The notes beneath the pieces were generated by a model. The model searched no databases. It saw nothing but the letters and a program-made list of their open reading frames with translations, and was not told the DNA's origin. 39,791 nucleotides of DNA, from NCBI GenBank assembly GCA_016791025.1, contig JAEUNX010000079.1, positions 1-39,791 of the forward strand, in the 5' to 3' direction. Positions 1-9,173 of the stretch are shown here, piece after piece; positions within the stretch are counted from its first letter, which is position 1; each line of letters begins with the position of its first letter. Origin of the DNA: Zoogloeaceae bacterium. GTDB taxonomy: Bacteria; Pseudomonadota; Gammaproteobacteria; Burkholderiales; Rhodocyclaceae. A program made the translations under genes and the position numbers.

Positions 1-1337
1 CAGGCCCGGATGGCCCACAGTTCGAGTTCCAGCCCGGGGAAGTCGCCCGCGATGTGCATGGCGAGGCCTCCGGACTGTTGTAGCTGCTTCCAGAGCTCGG
101 AGCCCCGGTCGAGTTCGAAGTAATTGAATCCCGCGTGATAAGGAAGCTGGCGAGGCGCCACCGGCAGGTTGCGCAGCGCGATCCCGGGCAGGGCGAGATT
201 CACCAGATCGCGGATCTTCTCCACCGGCCCGATCTTGACCTGATTGGGAAAGCGCTGGCGCACCGCCTCGCTGGGGATCTGGGCATTCACCGCGAGAACG
301 AAGGCCGCGCTGCGTAGCAGTTCGGCATCCGGCACGATGGCTACCCGCACGCCGAATTTCCGCTCCATCAGGTCGATGGGGATCGCGGTTTGCTCCAGCA
401 CCATGGAGAGGGAGCGGCGCAGGTCGGCCATGAGTGGCAGGAAGCAGGCCTGGGGGTCGTCGTGGTGATAGACCGGATAGGCGACCGGTCGCCGATTCTC
501 CCGAGAGAAGGTGGCGAGATCGCCTGCCAGCATCAGCGCGGTGGCGTAGAGGCGCTCCGGATGCGCGCCGGCAAGGTTCCCCAGATGCTGGAACACTGGC
601 TCGAACCGGTTGGTGGTCTGGAGCAGCAGGAAGTCGGCGATCTCCCCGACACCGCCACGACCGGGCTGGCCGAGGCGGGCGGCGAGGGCTTCGCCGCGCT
701 GATGGACCAGCCCGATGATCTCCTTGAGATAGCCCGCCAGGATCGGGTTGGCGGCGACATCCAGGGTCGGCGGGACGAATTGCTTGTCCAGCACCAATTG
801 GTTGTCGCTGCGCCGCTCCACGATCCGCGCCGCCCCCAGGGTGGCCCAGGCGTCGGTGGCGTCCCGGGCGAGCATGAGGCGGGCATTGAGGTGGCCGATC
901 TGGACCAGCGCCGTTCGCTGACTGGCCAGGGTGGCATCCGGCACATCCAACTCATCGGGGACGTAGCGGGTCAGGCGGGTGGCGTCGGCGGATTCCAGAT
1001 CCACGTCGAGCCCACCGGCCCGCTGCAGGGGAACGGCCAGGACAATGGTGGCGTCCTTGACGTTCGCCTCCGGTTCGAAGGGCAACGGGGGCGCGTCCTG
1101 GGCGGGGAAATCGAAGGGCGTACCGTCGGGGAGGATGCCCCGGGCGACGGTGAGGACGAGCTTCCCCATCGCCAGGGCGGCCGTATCCCATTCGAGGTGA
1201 GTGAAGCCCCAGGCGTGGGCGGCCATGGGGCCCACCCGGCCCTCCACCAGACGCTGCGTGTGGCGATCGGCCTGCTGCAGGTGCTGGGGTTGGAGGAAAA
1301 GCCCCTCCGACCAGATGACCTTGCTATTCCAGGACAT
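1..1337 (-). CDS. tssK: Type VI secretion baseplate protein TssK (3' end cut by window edge)
   Basis: TssK links the type VI secretion baseplate wedge to the TssJLM membrane complex in the cytoplasm. The reading frame is open from an ATG at 1337 to the window edge, 445 codons, close to the usual family length, so only the last few residues should be missing. The N-terminus reads MSWNSKVIWSEGLFLQPQHL, typical of TssK/ImpJ/VasE. The visible C-terminal end contains HAGFNYFELD and GDFPGLELELWAI, also typical. A GGGAG lies upstream of the start. tssJ is 37 bp upstream on the same strand, the usual tssJ-tssK order; tssL would be expected just beyond the window. Confidence 0.93.
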   Translation of the reverse strand, partial: MSWNSKVIWSEGLFLQPQHLQQADRHTQRLVEGRVGPMAAHAWGFTHLEWDTAALAMGKLVLTVARGILPDGTPFDFPAQDAPPLPFEPEANVKDATIVLAVPLQRAGGLDVDLESADATRLTRYVPDELDVPDATLASQRTALVQIGHLNARLMLARDATDAWATLGAARIVERRSDNQLVLDKQFVPPTLDVAANPILAGYLKEIIGLVHQRGEALAARLGQPGRGGVGEIADFLLLQTTNRFEPVFQHLGNLAGAHPERLYATALMLAGDLATFSRENRRPVAYPVYHHDDPQACFLPLMADLRRSLSMVLEQTAIPIDLMERKFGVRVAIVPDAELLRSAAFVLAVNAQIPSEAVRQRFPNQVKIGPVEKIRDLVNLALPGIALRNLPVAPRQLPYHAGFNYFELDRGSELWKQLQQSGGLAMHIAGDFPGLELELWAIRA

Positions 1338-1374
1338 GAAGGAGTCTCCCGAAGGGTCGGTCGCGGGCAAAAAT

Positions 1375-1863
1375 TCAGGGCGCCGGCGCAATGGTCAGGC
1401 TACGGGGCCCGACCGTCACCGTCACCTTGGTCGTCTGGCCGACTGGGACAGGGATGGCGGCTCGCCAAACCGCCCGCTCGAGGTCGCGGTAGGCAACGAT
1501 CGCGCCAAAATGGGTGACACCGGGTTGGATGGTTCGATCCAGGGCCACGTTGTCGCCGGGCTTCAAGGCCAGTTCCTCCCTCGCGGCGAGTTCGGCGCCG
1601 AGGGCGGCGCTGTCACTATTCCAGAGCGAAAAGAAATCTGCACCGGAAAATGCCGCCAGGGATTTGAGTTCGAAGATGCGGACGATGACTGGGGAAGGGC
1701 GCCCCTTGCTGTCCGGATTTGCATCGGCGGCCGCGACCACTTTGCCCTCGATCTTGGTCACCACGGGTTTGGGCGGGCTTGCACAGGCCGCGACGTACAG
1801 AGCGCCTGCCAGAACCAACAGGCGGCGGGTGGGCGAGGGCAACGTCCCGGCGTTGGGCCACAT
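1375..1863 (-). CDS. tssJ: Type VI secretion outer-membrane lipoprotein TssJ
   Basis: TssJ anchors the TssJLM complex in the outer membrane and binds TssM in the periplasm. The 162-residue product begins with basic residues and a hydrophobic segment (RRLLVLAGALYVAAC), ending in a lipobox-like VAAC with the lipidated Cys near residue 27. The mature part has the expected short beta-sandwich character (VRIFELKSLAAFSGADFF, LKPGDNV, AIVAYRDLERAVWR), as in VasD/TssJ proteins. It lies directly upstream of tssK and is probably co-transcribed. Upstream, 1864-2076 separates it from a divergent plus-strand gene and should hold both promoters. Confidence 0.92.
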   Translation of the reverse strand: MWPNAGTLPSPTRRLLVLAGALYVAACASPPKPVVTKIEGKVVAAADANPDSKGRPSPVIVRIFELKSLAAFSGADFFSLWNSDSAALGAELAAREELALKPGDNVALDRTIQPGVTHFGAIVAYRDLERAVWRAAIPVPVGQTTKVTVTVGPRSLTIAPAP

Positions 1864-2076
1864 GCATGGGTCTCCCTGATTGAGGCGGGCTCAATTATAG
1901 GGGCATCCCCACGTCGGGGAATCCCTTCCTGCGCCGCATTCCGGGACTGTGAAAGGATTCACACCCCCTTGCGCCGGCCCGGGGGCCTATGACATCGTAG
2001 CCGGGGGGGCAAAGCCATTCAGGGCAGGGGTGGGGTGGAGCCCAGGAAAATCGCGATATTCAGCGGAGGGGGAGAC
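1864..2076. promoter_or_regulatory. Divergent intergenic region between tssJ and the outer-membrane protein gene
   Basis: This 213-bp spacer separates tssJ (minus) from the plus-strand barrel gene. It must carry both promoters, but I see no convincing -35/-10 pair. A strong Shine-Dalgarno (GGAGGGGGAG, 2064-2074) lies next to the ATG at 2077. Confidence 0.4.
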
Positions 2077-3342
2077 ATGGCAAAGGCAATTGGGCGCGCT
2101 TGGGCGGCTGCGGCAGGGTTGGCAATGGCGATGGGGGTAAGTGGGGTTCAAGCGCAGTCGTCGCTGTGTCCGGCCCCCACGAAGGGATTGTTCAGCCTGG
2201 GGTTCGCGGTCGAAGTCGACGCGCCCAACATTTACAGCTGCGATACGGCGTCATTCAAAACCCTTGATAGCCTCTATAACGGCCTGAAAACCTATCCACT
2301 CTCCGGGGTCAGCTCGTATTACAGCGGGACAGAAGTTGCCTACCTGGATATCTATTTCAACGGGTTGCCAGTCCTGATCCAGTACCCCAACTTTGGTGCC
2401 ACTGGCCAGGGGGCATTGCTGGTCTTTGAGATTCCTGCGCTAGGAGTATCCAAGACCTTCCTTGGCGCGGATCGGGATGAATCCCAGCGCTTGCTCGAGG
2501 ACTATTTGAAGAGCGCCGGTCTCTTTGGCCGGATCATGAAGTATCAAGCCGCCCACTCCCCCAACAGCCCCATTTCCGGTCCCGGAGGTTTGATCCCGAC
2601 CGCCGTGGCGTCGGATTTTGCCGATGTCTTCGATACCCTGCCCTCGACCAGCGGCGGTGAGCCCCAGAACAACTTTGGCATCGGCCTCAATTTCAGCAAT
2701 CTGCGGGTGGGGGGCCTCCAGACCCGGGTGACTACGCTGCCCCTCTCCTACACCATCCGCAATAACATCGATCCGCGCAGGCAACTTGCCTTCAGCATGC
2801 CGATCTCGCTCTCCGACACCGAGGGGGCGAAGAGCTACCACATCAATCCCGGCGTCAGTTACCGGGTGCCCATGACCGATGCGTGGAGCGTGTCGGCCGC
2901 GGCCCGGGTGGGGATCGTCGGATCCATGGATATCGGCAGCTTGGCGGGGGTAGTGTCGGGGTCGGTGGCCAGTACCTATGCGATTCGCGGCTCTGGTTTC
3001 GATGTCGCGATCGGCAACATGGTCGGCTATTACGCCACCACCAAGGTGAGTTCCGGCGATTACTCCGCCAACCCGGAGATCCGCAACGTCGTTCTGCGCA
3101 ATGGCGTGATGCTGTCCCAGCCGGTGCGCATTGGCGGCATGCCCCTGTCGGCGGAATATTCCGTCATTGATACCCGTTACCTCGGCACGGAAATTTACGT
3201 GGATAACACCCAGGAGATCGGCGTGACGGTGGGGACCAATCGCAGTGCCTTCAGCTCCCGCAGCTTCCTTCGCGGCGGGTTGTCTTACCTCCGCGGCCGG
3301 GACACCCACGGCGTTTCGGTCAATATCGGTTACTGGTTCTGA
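2077..3342 (+). CDS. Predicted outer-membrane beta-barrel protein, unknown family
   Basis: The product has 421 residues. I chose the ATG at 2077 over the in-frame one at 2035 because it has a strong Shine-Dalgarno and gives a clean signal peptide (MAKAIGRAWAAAAGLAMAMG, then VQAQS as a likely cleavage site). The mature protein starts with a Cys-containing region (SSLCPAP, YSCDTASF). The second half is rich in alternating and aromatic residues and ends in NIGYWF; a C-terminal Phe is a hallmark of BamA-inserted barrels. I do not recognise the family. The next gene starts 7 bp downstream and encodes an exported TPR-CHAT protein, so the two probably form an operon. Confidence 0.75.
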   Translation: MAKAIGRAWAAAAGLAMAMGVSGVQAQSSLCPAPTKGLFSLGFAVEVDAPNIYSCDTASFKTLDSLYNGLKTYPLSGVSSYYSGTEVAYLDIYFNGLPVLIQYPNFGATGQGALLVFEIPALGVSKTFLGADRDESQRLLEDYLKSAGLFGRIMKYQAAHSPNSPISGPGGLIPTAVASDFADVFDTLPSTSGGEPQNNFGIGLNFSNLRVGGLQTRVTTLPLSYTIRNNIDPRRQLAFSMPISLSDTEGAKSYHINPGVSYRVPMTDAWSVSAAARVGIVGSMDIGSLAGVVSGSVASTYAIRGSGFDVAIGNMVGYYATTKVSSGDYSANPEIRNVVLRNGVMLSQPVRIGGMPLSAEYSVIDTRYLGTEIYVDNTQEIGVTVGTNRSAFSSRSFLRGGLSYLRGRDTHGVSVNIGYWF

Positions 3343-3349
3343 GGCCGGC

Positions 3350-5668
3350 GTGGGCCTGCGCGCTTGGGCTGCTGGCCTCTTCCTGGGTCTCGCGCTGGCC
3401 GGGGTCGCCCGGGCGGACCTGGGAGGTCAGCAGGTGGAATTCGCCGCCACCGGGCGTTTCGATCAGCTTGAGCAATTGATGGAGGGTGAGGCGGGCCGCC
3501 ACCCCCTGGAAACGCCGGACCTCCACGCCCTGTGCTACGCATACTCCAAAACCAAGCGCTACGACCGGCTTTTCTCCTGCCTGGATCGTCTGCAGCAGGC
3601 CATTGCCCGGGGGCCTCGTCACACCCGGCTGTTTGGCCTGGATGATGCGACCCCGAGCGTCCACCTGATGCGTGCCGGGGCGCTGATCGAATTGGGCCAA
3701 TTTGCCCGGGCCGAGGCGGAGGCCGCCCAGGTCATCGCCTGGATGGACCGGGAGGGGGGGTTCGACAAGGACATGGAGATCGAGGCCCTGGCAGTGCGCT
3801 CGATTGCCGCAACCCTCACCGGCCGGCGGGAGGAGGGGGAGCGGGAGGCTCAGCGGCTGGAAAAGGTCAGCGTGGCCTGGCCTTTGGCGTCGGACTACGC
3901 GCCGATCAAAGCCATGGGGCTTGCCCGAGCCTGGTCGGCCCTTGGCCGCTTCGACAAGGCGCTGGCGGCCATCCGGGCCGACAAATCCTTCGAATTCAAG
4001 GTCTTTCTCGACAACCTGGTGTCCGGGGCGGCGTTACGGGGGGAGAGTAACTGGGTCTGGGCCGAGTTGCCCCGGGCCTTCCTGATCAACCACGCCCTGC
4101 TGGAGACCGGGGATTGGGGTGCTGCCCGGACGGGATTCGACAAGCTCCTCGCCAATCCCGCCATCATGGCCAACGGTGAGATTTCCTGGCTGGCCCTTTA
4201 CGACCGGGGGCGGATCGCCGAGCACGATGGCCAGGCGGCGGAGGCCCTCACCTATTACCGTCAGGCCATCGAGATCATCGAGCGCCAACGCTCCACCATC
4301 CAGACAGAGGCGGCCAAGATCGGGTTCGTTGCCGACAAGCAGGCGGTGTATGGGCGGGCAGTGGCCTTGGCCATCGATGCAGGGCAGCCGGCCCGGGCCT
4401 TTGAATTTACGGAACGGGCGAAGGCCCGGGCTCTGGTGGACCTCCTGGCTGCCAAGGATGATTTTGCGGCGCCGAGTGGTGCCGGCTCGCAGGTGTTGTC
4501 GCTCCTTGGCGAGATGCGGGTGGCGGAGGCGGAGAGCCGCGTCCAGGCCGGCGGCGTGCGCTCCGCCGGGGCCGAGCTTCGGGGGCGCCCGCCGAAAGCC
4601 GAGCGGGCCCAGGCCGCCCTGTCCAGCCTGTCCCCTGAATTGGCGTCGTTGATTCTCGTCTCGGCCTTGAGCGCGGAAGACGTCCAGTCCCGTCTCGCGG
4701 ATGACGAGGAGGTGCTGGAGTTCTACGCAAGTGGAAAATCGCTCTACGCGATGACCCTTTCCCGGGGTCAGGTGACCGGGGTCAAGCTGGAAACCAACGG
4801 TCTGGAAGAGCAGGTGCGGAAGTTTCGTCAGGACATCGAAGCCCGGGCGCCGGACGTGGAAGCCCAGGCCAAAGCCCTCTATGACCGCATAATCCGGCCG
4901 GTGGAGGCGAAGCTCAAGGCCACCAACCTCCTCGTGATTCCCCATGGAGTCCTCCATTACGTCTCCTTTGCCACGCTTCACGACGGGCGAGACTATTGGG
5001 TGGCCAGCAAGAATCTGCGCTTCCTGCCCAGCGCCTCCGTGGTGCGGTTTCTCCGGCCGGCCAGCGGCAAGCCGGTTGGGGACCTTCTGGCCATCGGCAA
5101 TCCGGATCTCAAGGACGCCCGTTTCGACCTGCCCAGCGCGGAGCAGGAGGCGCGGGCCATCGGCCGTTCGGTCCCAAGCGCCACGGTGCTCACCCGCGGC
5201 CAGGCCACCGAAACGGCGTTCCGCAAAATGGTGAGCCAGGGGCGCTACGTCCACATCGCCTCCCACGGCGAGTACAACCCGGACGATGCCCTGCAGTCGC
5301 GCCTGCTCCTTGCCGCCGACGGGGCGAACGATGGTTCCCTGACCACCGACGAGCTGTACGGATTGCGCCTCAATGCGGATCTGGTGACCCTCTCGGCCTG
5401 CGAAACCGGCTTGGGCCGGGTCCTGACCGGAGATGATGTAATCGGCCTCACCCGGGGCTTCCTCTACGCGGGGGCCAGCAGCGTCGTGGCGAGCCTGTGG
5501 CAGGTGGATGACGATGCCACGACGCGGCTGATGGAGGCGTTCTACCGCAACATGGAAAAGGGGGCTTCCAAGAGCGCCGCCCTGCGGGACGCACAACTCG
5601 AGGTGCGGCGGAAGTGGGCCCATCCGTTCTTCTGGGGCGCGTTTTTCCTGACCGGACGGGTCACGTGA
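3350..5668 (+). CDS. Exported TPR-CHAT domain protein (caspase-like protease fold)
   Basis: CHAT domains belong to the caspase-like clan CD peptidases and usually follow TPR repeats. I place the start at the GTG at 3350, which follows GAGG and gives a signal peptide (VGLRAWAAGLFLGLALAGVARA); 772 residues result. The middle (about residues 50-400) is helical TPR-like sequence. The C-terminal CHAT domain keeps the dyad: His639 in HIASHG and Cys684 in LSACETGLG, followed by GASSVVASLWQVDD and FFWGAFFLTG. The signal peptide predicts a periplasmic or secreted enzyme, whereas many CHAT proteins are cytoplasmic. The preceding barrel gene ends 7 bp upstream. The substrate is unknown. Confidence 0.88.
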   Translation: MGLRAWAAGLFLGLALAGVARADLGGQQVEFAATGRFDQLEQLMEGEAGRHPLETPDLHALCYAYSKTKRYDRLFSCLDRLQQAIARGPRHTRLFGLDDATPSVHLMRAGALIELGQFARAEAEAAQVIAWMDREGGFDKDMEIEALAVRSIAATLTGRREEGEREAQRLEKVSVAWPLASDYAPIKAMGLARAWSALGRFDKALAAIRADKSFEFKVFLDNLVSGAALRGESNWVWAELPRAFLINHALLETGDWGAARTGFDKLLANPAIMANGEISWLALYDRGRIAEHDGQAAEALTYYRQAIEIIERQRSTIQTEAAKIGFVADKQAVYGRAVALAIDAGQPARAFEFTERAKARALVDLLAAKDDFAAPSGAGSQVLSLLGEMRVAEAESRVQAGGVRSAGAELRGRPPKAERAQAALSSLSPELASLILVSALSAEDVQSRLADDEEVLEFYASGKSLYAMTLSRGQVTGVKLETNGLEEQVRKFRQDIEARAPDVEAQAKALYDRIIRPVEAKLKATNLLVIPHGVLHYVSFATLHDGRDYWVASKNLRFLPSASVVRFLRPASGKPVGDLLAIGNPDLKDARFDLPSAEQEARAIGRSVPSATVLTRGQATETAFRKMVSQGRYVHIASHGEYNPDDALQSRLLLAADGANDGSLTTDELYGLRLNADLVTLSACETGLGRVLTGDDVIGLTRGFLYAGASSVVASLWQVDDDATTRLMEAFYRNMEKGASKSAALRDAQLEVRRKWAHPFFWGAFFLTGRVT

Positions 5669-5678
5669 TCGCCCGGAA

Positions 5679-6941
5679 GTGCCAGCGCCGCCGTTCTGGC
5701 CGGCGGGAGGCGGCGGGGCGCGGTTGAGCCAATCCGGAGGTCTCTTTTCCCATCGACCCTTCGCCTTGTTTTGGGTCGCCCGGGTTCTTACGGCGAGCGG
5801 TTTCCAGATCCAGAGCGTGGCTGTGGCCTGGCAAGTGTATGAACTCACCGCCAGCGCCCTGGATCTTGGTGTGGTGGGGCTGGTGCAGTTTCTTCCCCGC
5901 CTTGTCCTCCTGCCGGTGGCCGGTGACCTCGCCGACCGCCTCGACCGCCGCCGTCTGGTGGCAGCGTCCCAGGCGGTCCAGGCCCTGGGAATGGCGATCC
6001 TGGCCGGGCTGACGTGGACCGGCGTGGTCAGCCGGGAATCCATCTTCATCCTGCTGGCGGTGATGGGGGCCGCCCGGACCTTCGAAATGCCCACCAGCCA
6101 GGCGCTGTTGCCCGCCCTCGTGCCGGAAACGGCCTTGGCCCGGGCGGTGGCCATGGGCGCGTCGGCCATGCAGGCAGCCACCATCGCCGCACCCGCCCTG
6201 GCCGGGGTGCTCTATGTCCTGGGCGCGGGGACGGTCCACGGCCTGGCGGCAGTGGTCTTCGTGCTCGCGACGGGATTGACCACCTGCATCCGGCCGCTGC
6301 GTCCCCAGCCGCCATTTGTCGGCACGACCAGCGGCTGGGCGCGGTTTCGGGAGGGCCTGGGCTTCGTGCGGCACCATCGGCCGGTGCTCGGCGCGATTTC
6401 GCTCGACATGATGGCGGTGCTGCTGGGCGGCGCCACGGCCTTGCTACCGATCGTGGCGGCGGAGGTGCTTCACACCGGGCCCTGGGGCCTTGGCCTGCTC
6501 CGCTCGGCTCCGGCGGTGGGGGCGCTGGCCATGTCCCTCTGGCTGGCGCGCCATCCCCTGGGGCGGCGGGTGGGGCATCGCATGTTCCAGGCCGTGGCGA
6601 TCTTCGGACTGGCCACCATCGGCTTCGGGTTGTCCCGTTCCGTGTGGCTTTCCGCAGCGCTCCTGGTGGTTCTGGGGGCGGCGGACATGATCAGTCTGGT
6701 GTTCCGCCAGGCCTATATCCAGCTCGAAACCCCGGACGCCATGCGCGGGCGGGTGAGCGCGGTCAATGCGCTCTTCATCGGGGCGTCCAACCAGTTGGGG
6801 GAATTCGAGTCCGGGGTGACCGCCGCCTGGCTGGGACTGGTGCCGGCCATTGTGCTCGGCGGCGTCGGGACTTTGGTGGTGGCGGCTTTGTGGTGGCGCT
6901 GGTTTCCAGAACTGGGGCGGGTGGATCGCTTGGGAGATTGA
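5679..6941 (+). CDS. MFS transporter, EntS-like exporter family
   Basis: A 420-residue inner-membrane protein of the major facilitator superfamily with about 12 hydrophobic segments. The MFS loop motif is visible (GDLADRLDRRRLVAASQ), followed by the MGAARTFEMPTSQALLPALVP segment typical of the MFS_3/EntS group of small-molecule exporters. A second conserved stretch (DAMRGRVSAVNALFIGASNQLGE) supports this. The substrate cannot be told. The start is uncertain: the GTG at 5679 gives the longest frame, but a TTG at 5724 after a GGGAGG tract is also possible, since homology-like sequence begins near LFSHRPFALFW. It starts 10 bp after the CHAT gene and may share its transcript. Confidence 0.85.
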   Translation: MPAPPFWPAGGGGARLSQSGGLFSHRPFALFWVARVLTASGFQIQSVAVAWQVYELTASALDLGVVGLVQFLPRLVLLPVAGDLADRLDRRRLVAASQAVQALGMAILAGLTWTGVVSRESIFILLAVMGAARTFEMPTSQALLPALVPETALARAVAMGASAMQAATIAAPALAGVLYVLGAGTVHGLAAVVFVLATGLTTCIRPLRPQPPFVGTTSGWARFREGLGFVRHHRPVLGAISLDMMAVLLGGATALLPIVAAEVLHTGPWGLGLLRSAPAVGALAMSLWLARHPLGRRVGHRMFQAVAIFGLATIGFGLSRSVWLSAALLVVLGAADMISLVFRQAYIQLETPDAMRGRVSAVNALFIGASNQLGEFESGVTAAWLGLVPAIVLGGVGTLVVAALWWRWFPELGRVDRLGD

Positions 6942-6988
6942 GGGCGGGCCCATAATGCGGTCACTCCCTTTGATTTGGATGGTGCCCC

Positions 6989-7672
6989 ATGAGTCAGTCC
7001 CCCCTCCTGCCCGCGGTGGAGTTTGAAACCGCGCCCCACCCGACCCGCGCCGTGATCTGGCTCCATGGCCTGGGGGCCGACGGCCATGACTTCGAGCCCA
7101 TCCTCGACGAATTCGACCTCGACCGTTTTCCCGCGACCCGTTTCGTTTTTCCCCACGCACCCATGCGGCCGGTGACTGTTAATGGTGGCTATGTGATGCG
7201 GGCCTGGTACGACATCGTGTCGCCGGATTTCACCCAGCGGCGGGAGGATGCCGGCGGCGTCCGGGAATCGGCCGAGCAGTTGGGCGCCCTCATGGCGCGG
7301 GAAAACGCCCGGGGCGTTCCGGACGAACGAATCGTGCTCGCGGGGTTTTCCCAGGGTGGGGCGGTGATCCTCCACACCGGCCTGCGCCATCCCCGCCGCC
7401 TCGCCGGTCTATTGGCCCTTTCCACGTATCTGCCCCTCGGCGACACCTTGGCGGCGGAGGCCGGGCCGGCCAACCGGGACGTGCCAATCTTCATGGCCCA
7501 CGGGCGTCAGGACGGCGTGATCCCCTACGGATTTGCCGAAGCCTCCGGCCAGGGCCTGCTCGCCGCCGGGTATCAGGTGGCTTGGCGGGCCTATCCCGCC
7601 GACCATGGCCTGTGCCTGGAGGAGGTGCGGGATATCGAGGACTGGCTCGCGACCATTTTGCAGGCCGGCTGA
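6989..7672 (+). CDS. Carboxylesterase/phospholipase family alpha/beta hydrolase
   Basis: A 227-residue cytoplasmic serine hydrolase of the Abhydrolase_2 family (carboxylesterase, lysophospholipase, acyl-protein thioesterase type). It opens with VIWLHGLGADGHDF, the oxyanion-loop motif. The catalytic triad is visible as Ser121 in GFSQGG, Asp175 in GRQDGVIP and His206 in PADHG. Full length for the family. The ATG at 6989 is the natural start. It converges with the PatB-like gene, leaving 17 bp between stops. Physiological substrate unknown; short-chain ester hydrolysis is typical of the family. Confidence 0.92.
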   Translation: MSQSPLLPAVEFETAPHPTRAVIWLHGLGADGHDFEPILDEFDLDRFPATRFVFPHAPMRPVTVNGGYVMRAWYDIVSPDFTQRREDAGGVRESAEQLGALMARENARGVPDERIVLAGFSQGGAVILHTGLRHPRRLAGLLALSTYLPLGDTLAAEAGPANRDVPIFMAHGRQDGVIPYGFAEASGQGLLAAGYQVAWRAYPADHGLCLEEVRDIEDWLATILQAG

Positions 7673-7689
7673 CCGGGCTGCGGGCGGCC

Positions 7690-8850
7690 TCAGGCCAGGG
7701 CGCGCGCGATGCGGGCCAGCCCCTCCTCGAGGGTGCTACGGGGACAGCCGAAATTGAGGCGGACGAAACCCGGCGCGCCGAAGGGGCGGCCGTCCGAGAG
7801 CCCCACGCCAGCGGCCTCGAAAAAGCCCACGGGGTCGTCGATGCCCCGGGTGGCCATCATCCGGCGGCAATCGATCCAGGCCAGATAAGTGGCTTCCGGC
7901 GATACCACGGTGAGTTCCGGGAAGGCGCCCAGGCAGGCCAAGACCCGGTCCCGGTGGCCCCGTAATATGTCGATGAGGGCGAGCCGCCAGGGCTCCCCGT
8001 CCCGGTAGGCGGCTTCGGCGGCCACCATGCCAAAGATGTTCACATGGGGCACGATGCCGCGCATGGCCCGACGGTAGCGGCTGCGCAGCTCGGGCGCCGG
8101 GATGATCGCGAAGGCGCAGTACAGGCCCGGTATGTTCCAGGTCTTGGACGGGGCCATCAGCGTGATGGTCCGGCGGGCGACCTCGGGGCCCAGGGTGGCT
8201 ATGGGAAGGTGGCGGGCGTGGGGTTCGAGGACCAGTCCGCAGTGGATCTCGTCGGAACAGATCAGGAGGTCCCGCGCTTCGGCGAAATCCGCCAGAGCCT
8301 CGAGTTCGCCGCGGGTATAGACCCGGCCGACGGGGTTATGGGGGTTGCAGAGCAGGAAGAGCCGACTGCGCCCCGTGGCGACGGCCGCCAGGGCGTCCAG
8401 GTCCCAGCCGTAGGCGCCGTCCGCCCCGGGGACAAGGTCCACCCGCTGCAGGCTGCGGTCGTGATGGCTGGCGGCGGCGAGCATCGGAGGATAGACCGGG
8501 GCTGCGGTGATGACCCCGTCCCCGACGTCACCGGCCAGTCGACAGGCCACATTGAACCCCGCCACCATGCCCGGCAGAAAAATGATCCAGGACGGATCCA
8601 CCGCCCACGCGTAATCCCGCGCCATGGCGTCGACGATGGCATTCTTGAGGCTGGGCCAGGCGTCGGTGTAGCCGAAGACTCGGTGGTCGAGACGCTGCTG
8701 GAGGGCTTCGACGACGCAGGGCGGCGCGGCGAAGTCCATATCCGCGACCCACATGGGCAGGACGTCGCGCCCGGCGTAGCGGTCCCATTTTTCACCGGGG
8801 ACCACCCGGCGGTCGAGGACGGTCTCGAAGTCAAAAGCAGCGTGCGGCAT
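7690..8850 (-). CDS. patB: PatB/MalY-type PLP-dependent C-S beta-lyase
   Basis: A 386-residue fold-type I PLP enzyme of the MalY/PatB group, which splits cystathionine and related beta-C-S substrates to pyruvate, ammonia and a thiol. Family signatures are in order: LPMWVADMDF near the N-terminus, the VYPP loop (about residue 120), LCNPHNPVGRV (about 167-177), CSDEIHCGL (about 198-206) and the PLP Schiff-base lysine, Lys236, in APSKTWNIPGL. The C-terminal small domain ends with FVRLNFGCPRSTLEEGL. Length is normal. The small gene at 8910-9173 lies upstream on the same strand and may be co-transcribed. Some family members act as aminotransferases, so the exact substrate is not settled. Confidence 0.9.
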   Translation of the reverse strand: MPHAAFDFETVLDRRVVPGEKWDRYAGRDVLPMWVADMDFAAPPCVVEALQQRLDHRVFGYTDAWPSLKNAIVDAMARDYAWAVDPSWIIFLPGMVAGFNVACRLAGDVGDGVITAAPVYPPMLAAASHHDRSLQRVDLVPGADGAYGWDLDALAAVATGRSRLFLLCNPHNPVGRVYTRGELEALADFAEARDLLICSDEIHCGLVLEPHARHLPIATLGPEVARRTITLMAPSKTWNIPGLYCAFAIIPAPELRSRYRRAMRGIVPHVNIFGMVAAEAAYRDGEPWRLALIDILRGHRDRVLACLGAFPELTVVSPEATYLAWIDCRRMMATRGIDDPVGFFEAAGVGLSDGRPFGAPGFVRLNFGCPRSTLEEGLARIARALA

Positions 8851-8909
8851 GGGGTGGCGGGGTTTGGGTTCCAGACCGCCCCATTCTGCCGCAACTGCCC
8901 GCCCCCGGG

Positions 8910-9173
8910 TCAGGTCGTGCCGGCGTGGTGCTCCACGTAATGCTTCAGCACCATCCGCAGCAGGGCGACGCGACTTTGGTCGCCCTTCGCCCGGGCCTCT
9001 TCAAGGTCGTCGCAGATCATGCGGCGGATGCGCTTTTCGCCGCTGGAGGTATGGACCAGATAATTGCCCAGTTCCAGGGCTACCAATTCCGGAAGGTGTT
9101 CATGCTGGGCGATGGCAAGGATTTCCTCTTCGCTGAGGTCCGACATGTCGATGCAGTCTTGCAAGGTGAGCAT
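8910..9173 (-). CDS. Small conserved protein, function unknown
   Basis: An 87-residue acidic, helical protein starting MLTLQDCIDMSDLSEEEI and continuing with AQHEHLPELVALELGNYL. It has no signal peptide or membrane segment. The pattern looks like a small conserved hypothetical family of beta- and gammaproteobacteria, but I assign no function. An AGGAG precedes the ATG at 9173. It reads toward patB, 59 bp downstream. Confidence 0.75.
   Translation of the reverse strand: MLTLQDCIDMSDLSEEEILAIAQHEHLPELVALELGNYLVHTSSGEKRIRRMICDDLEEARAKGDQSRVALLRMVLKHYVEHHAGTT

Noticed and set aside
390..1992. Plus-strand frames over tssK and tssJ (390-1517, 1201-1992)
   Set aside because: The minus strand reads as TssK and TssJ with family motifs and a lipobox; the plus frames are antisense shadows.
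4034..6184. 716-codon minus-strand open frame across the CHAT and MFS genes
   Set aside because: It crosses two well-supported plus-strand genes and has low-complexity Arg/Gly/Ala-rich sequence without motifs.
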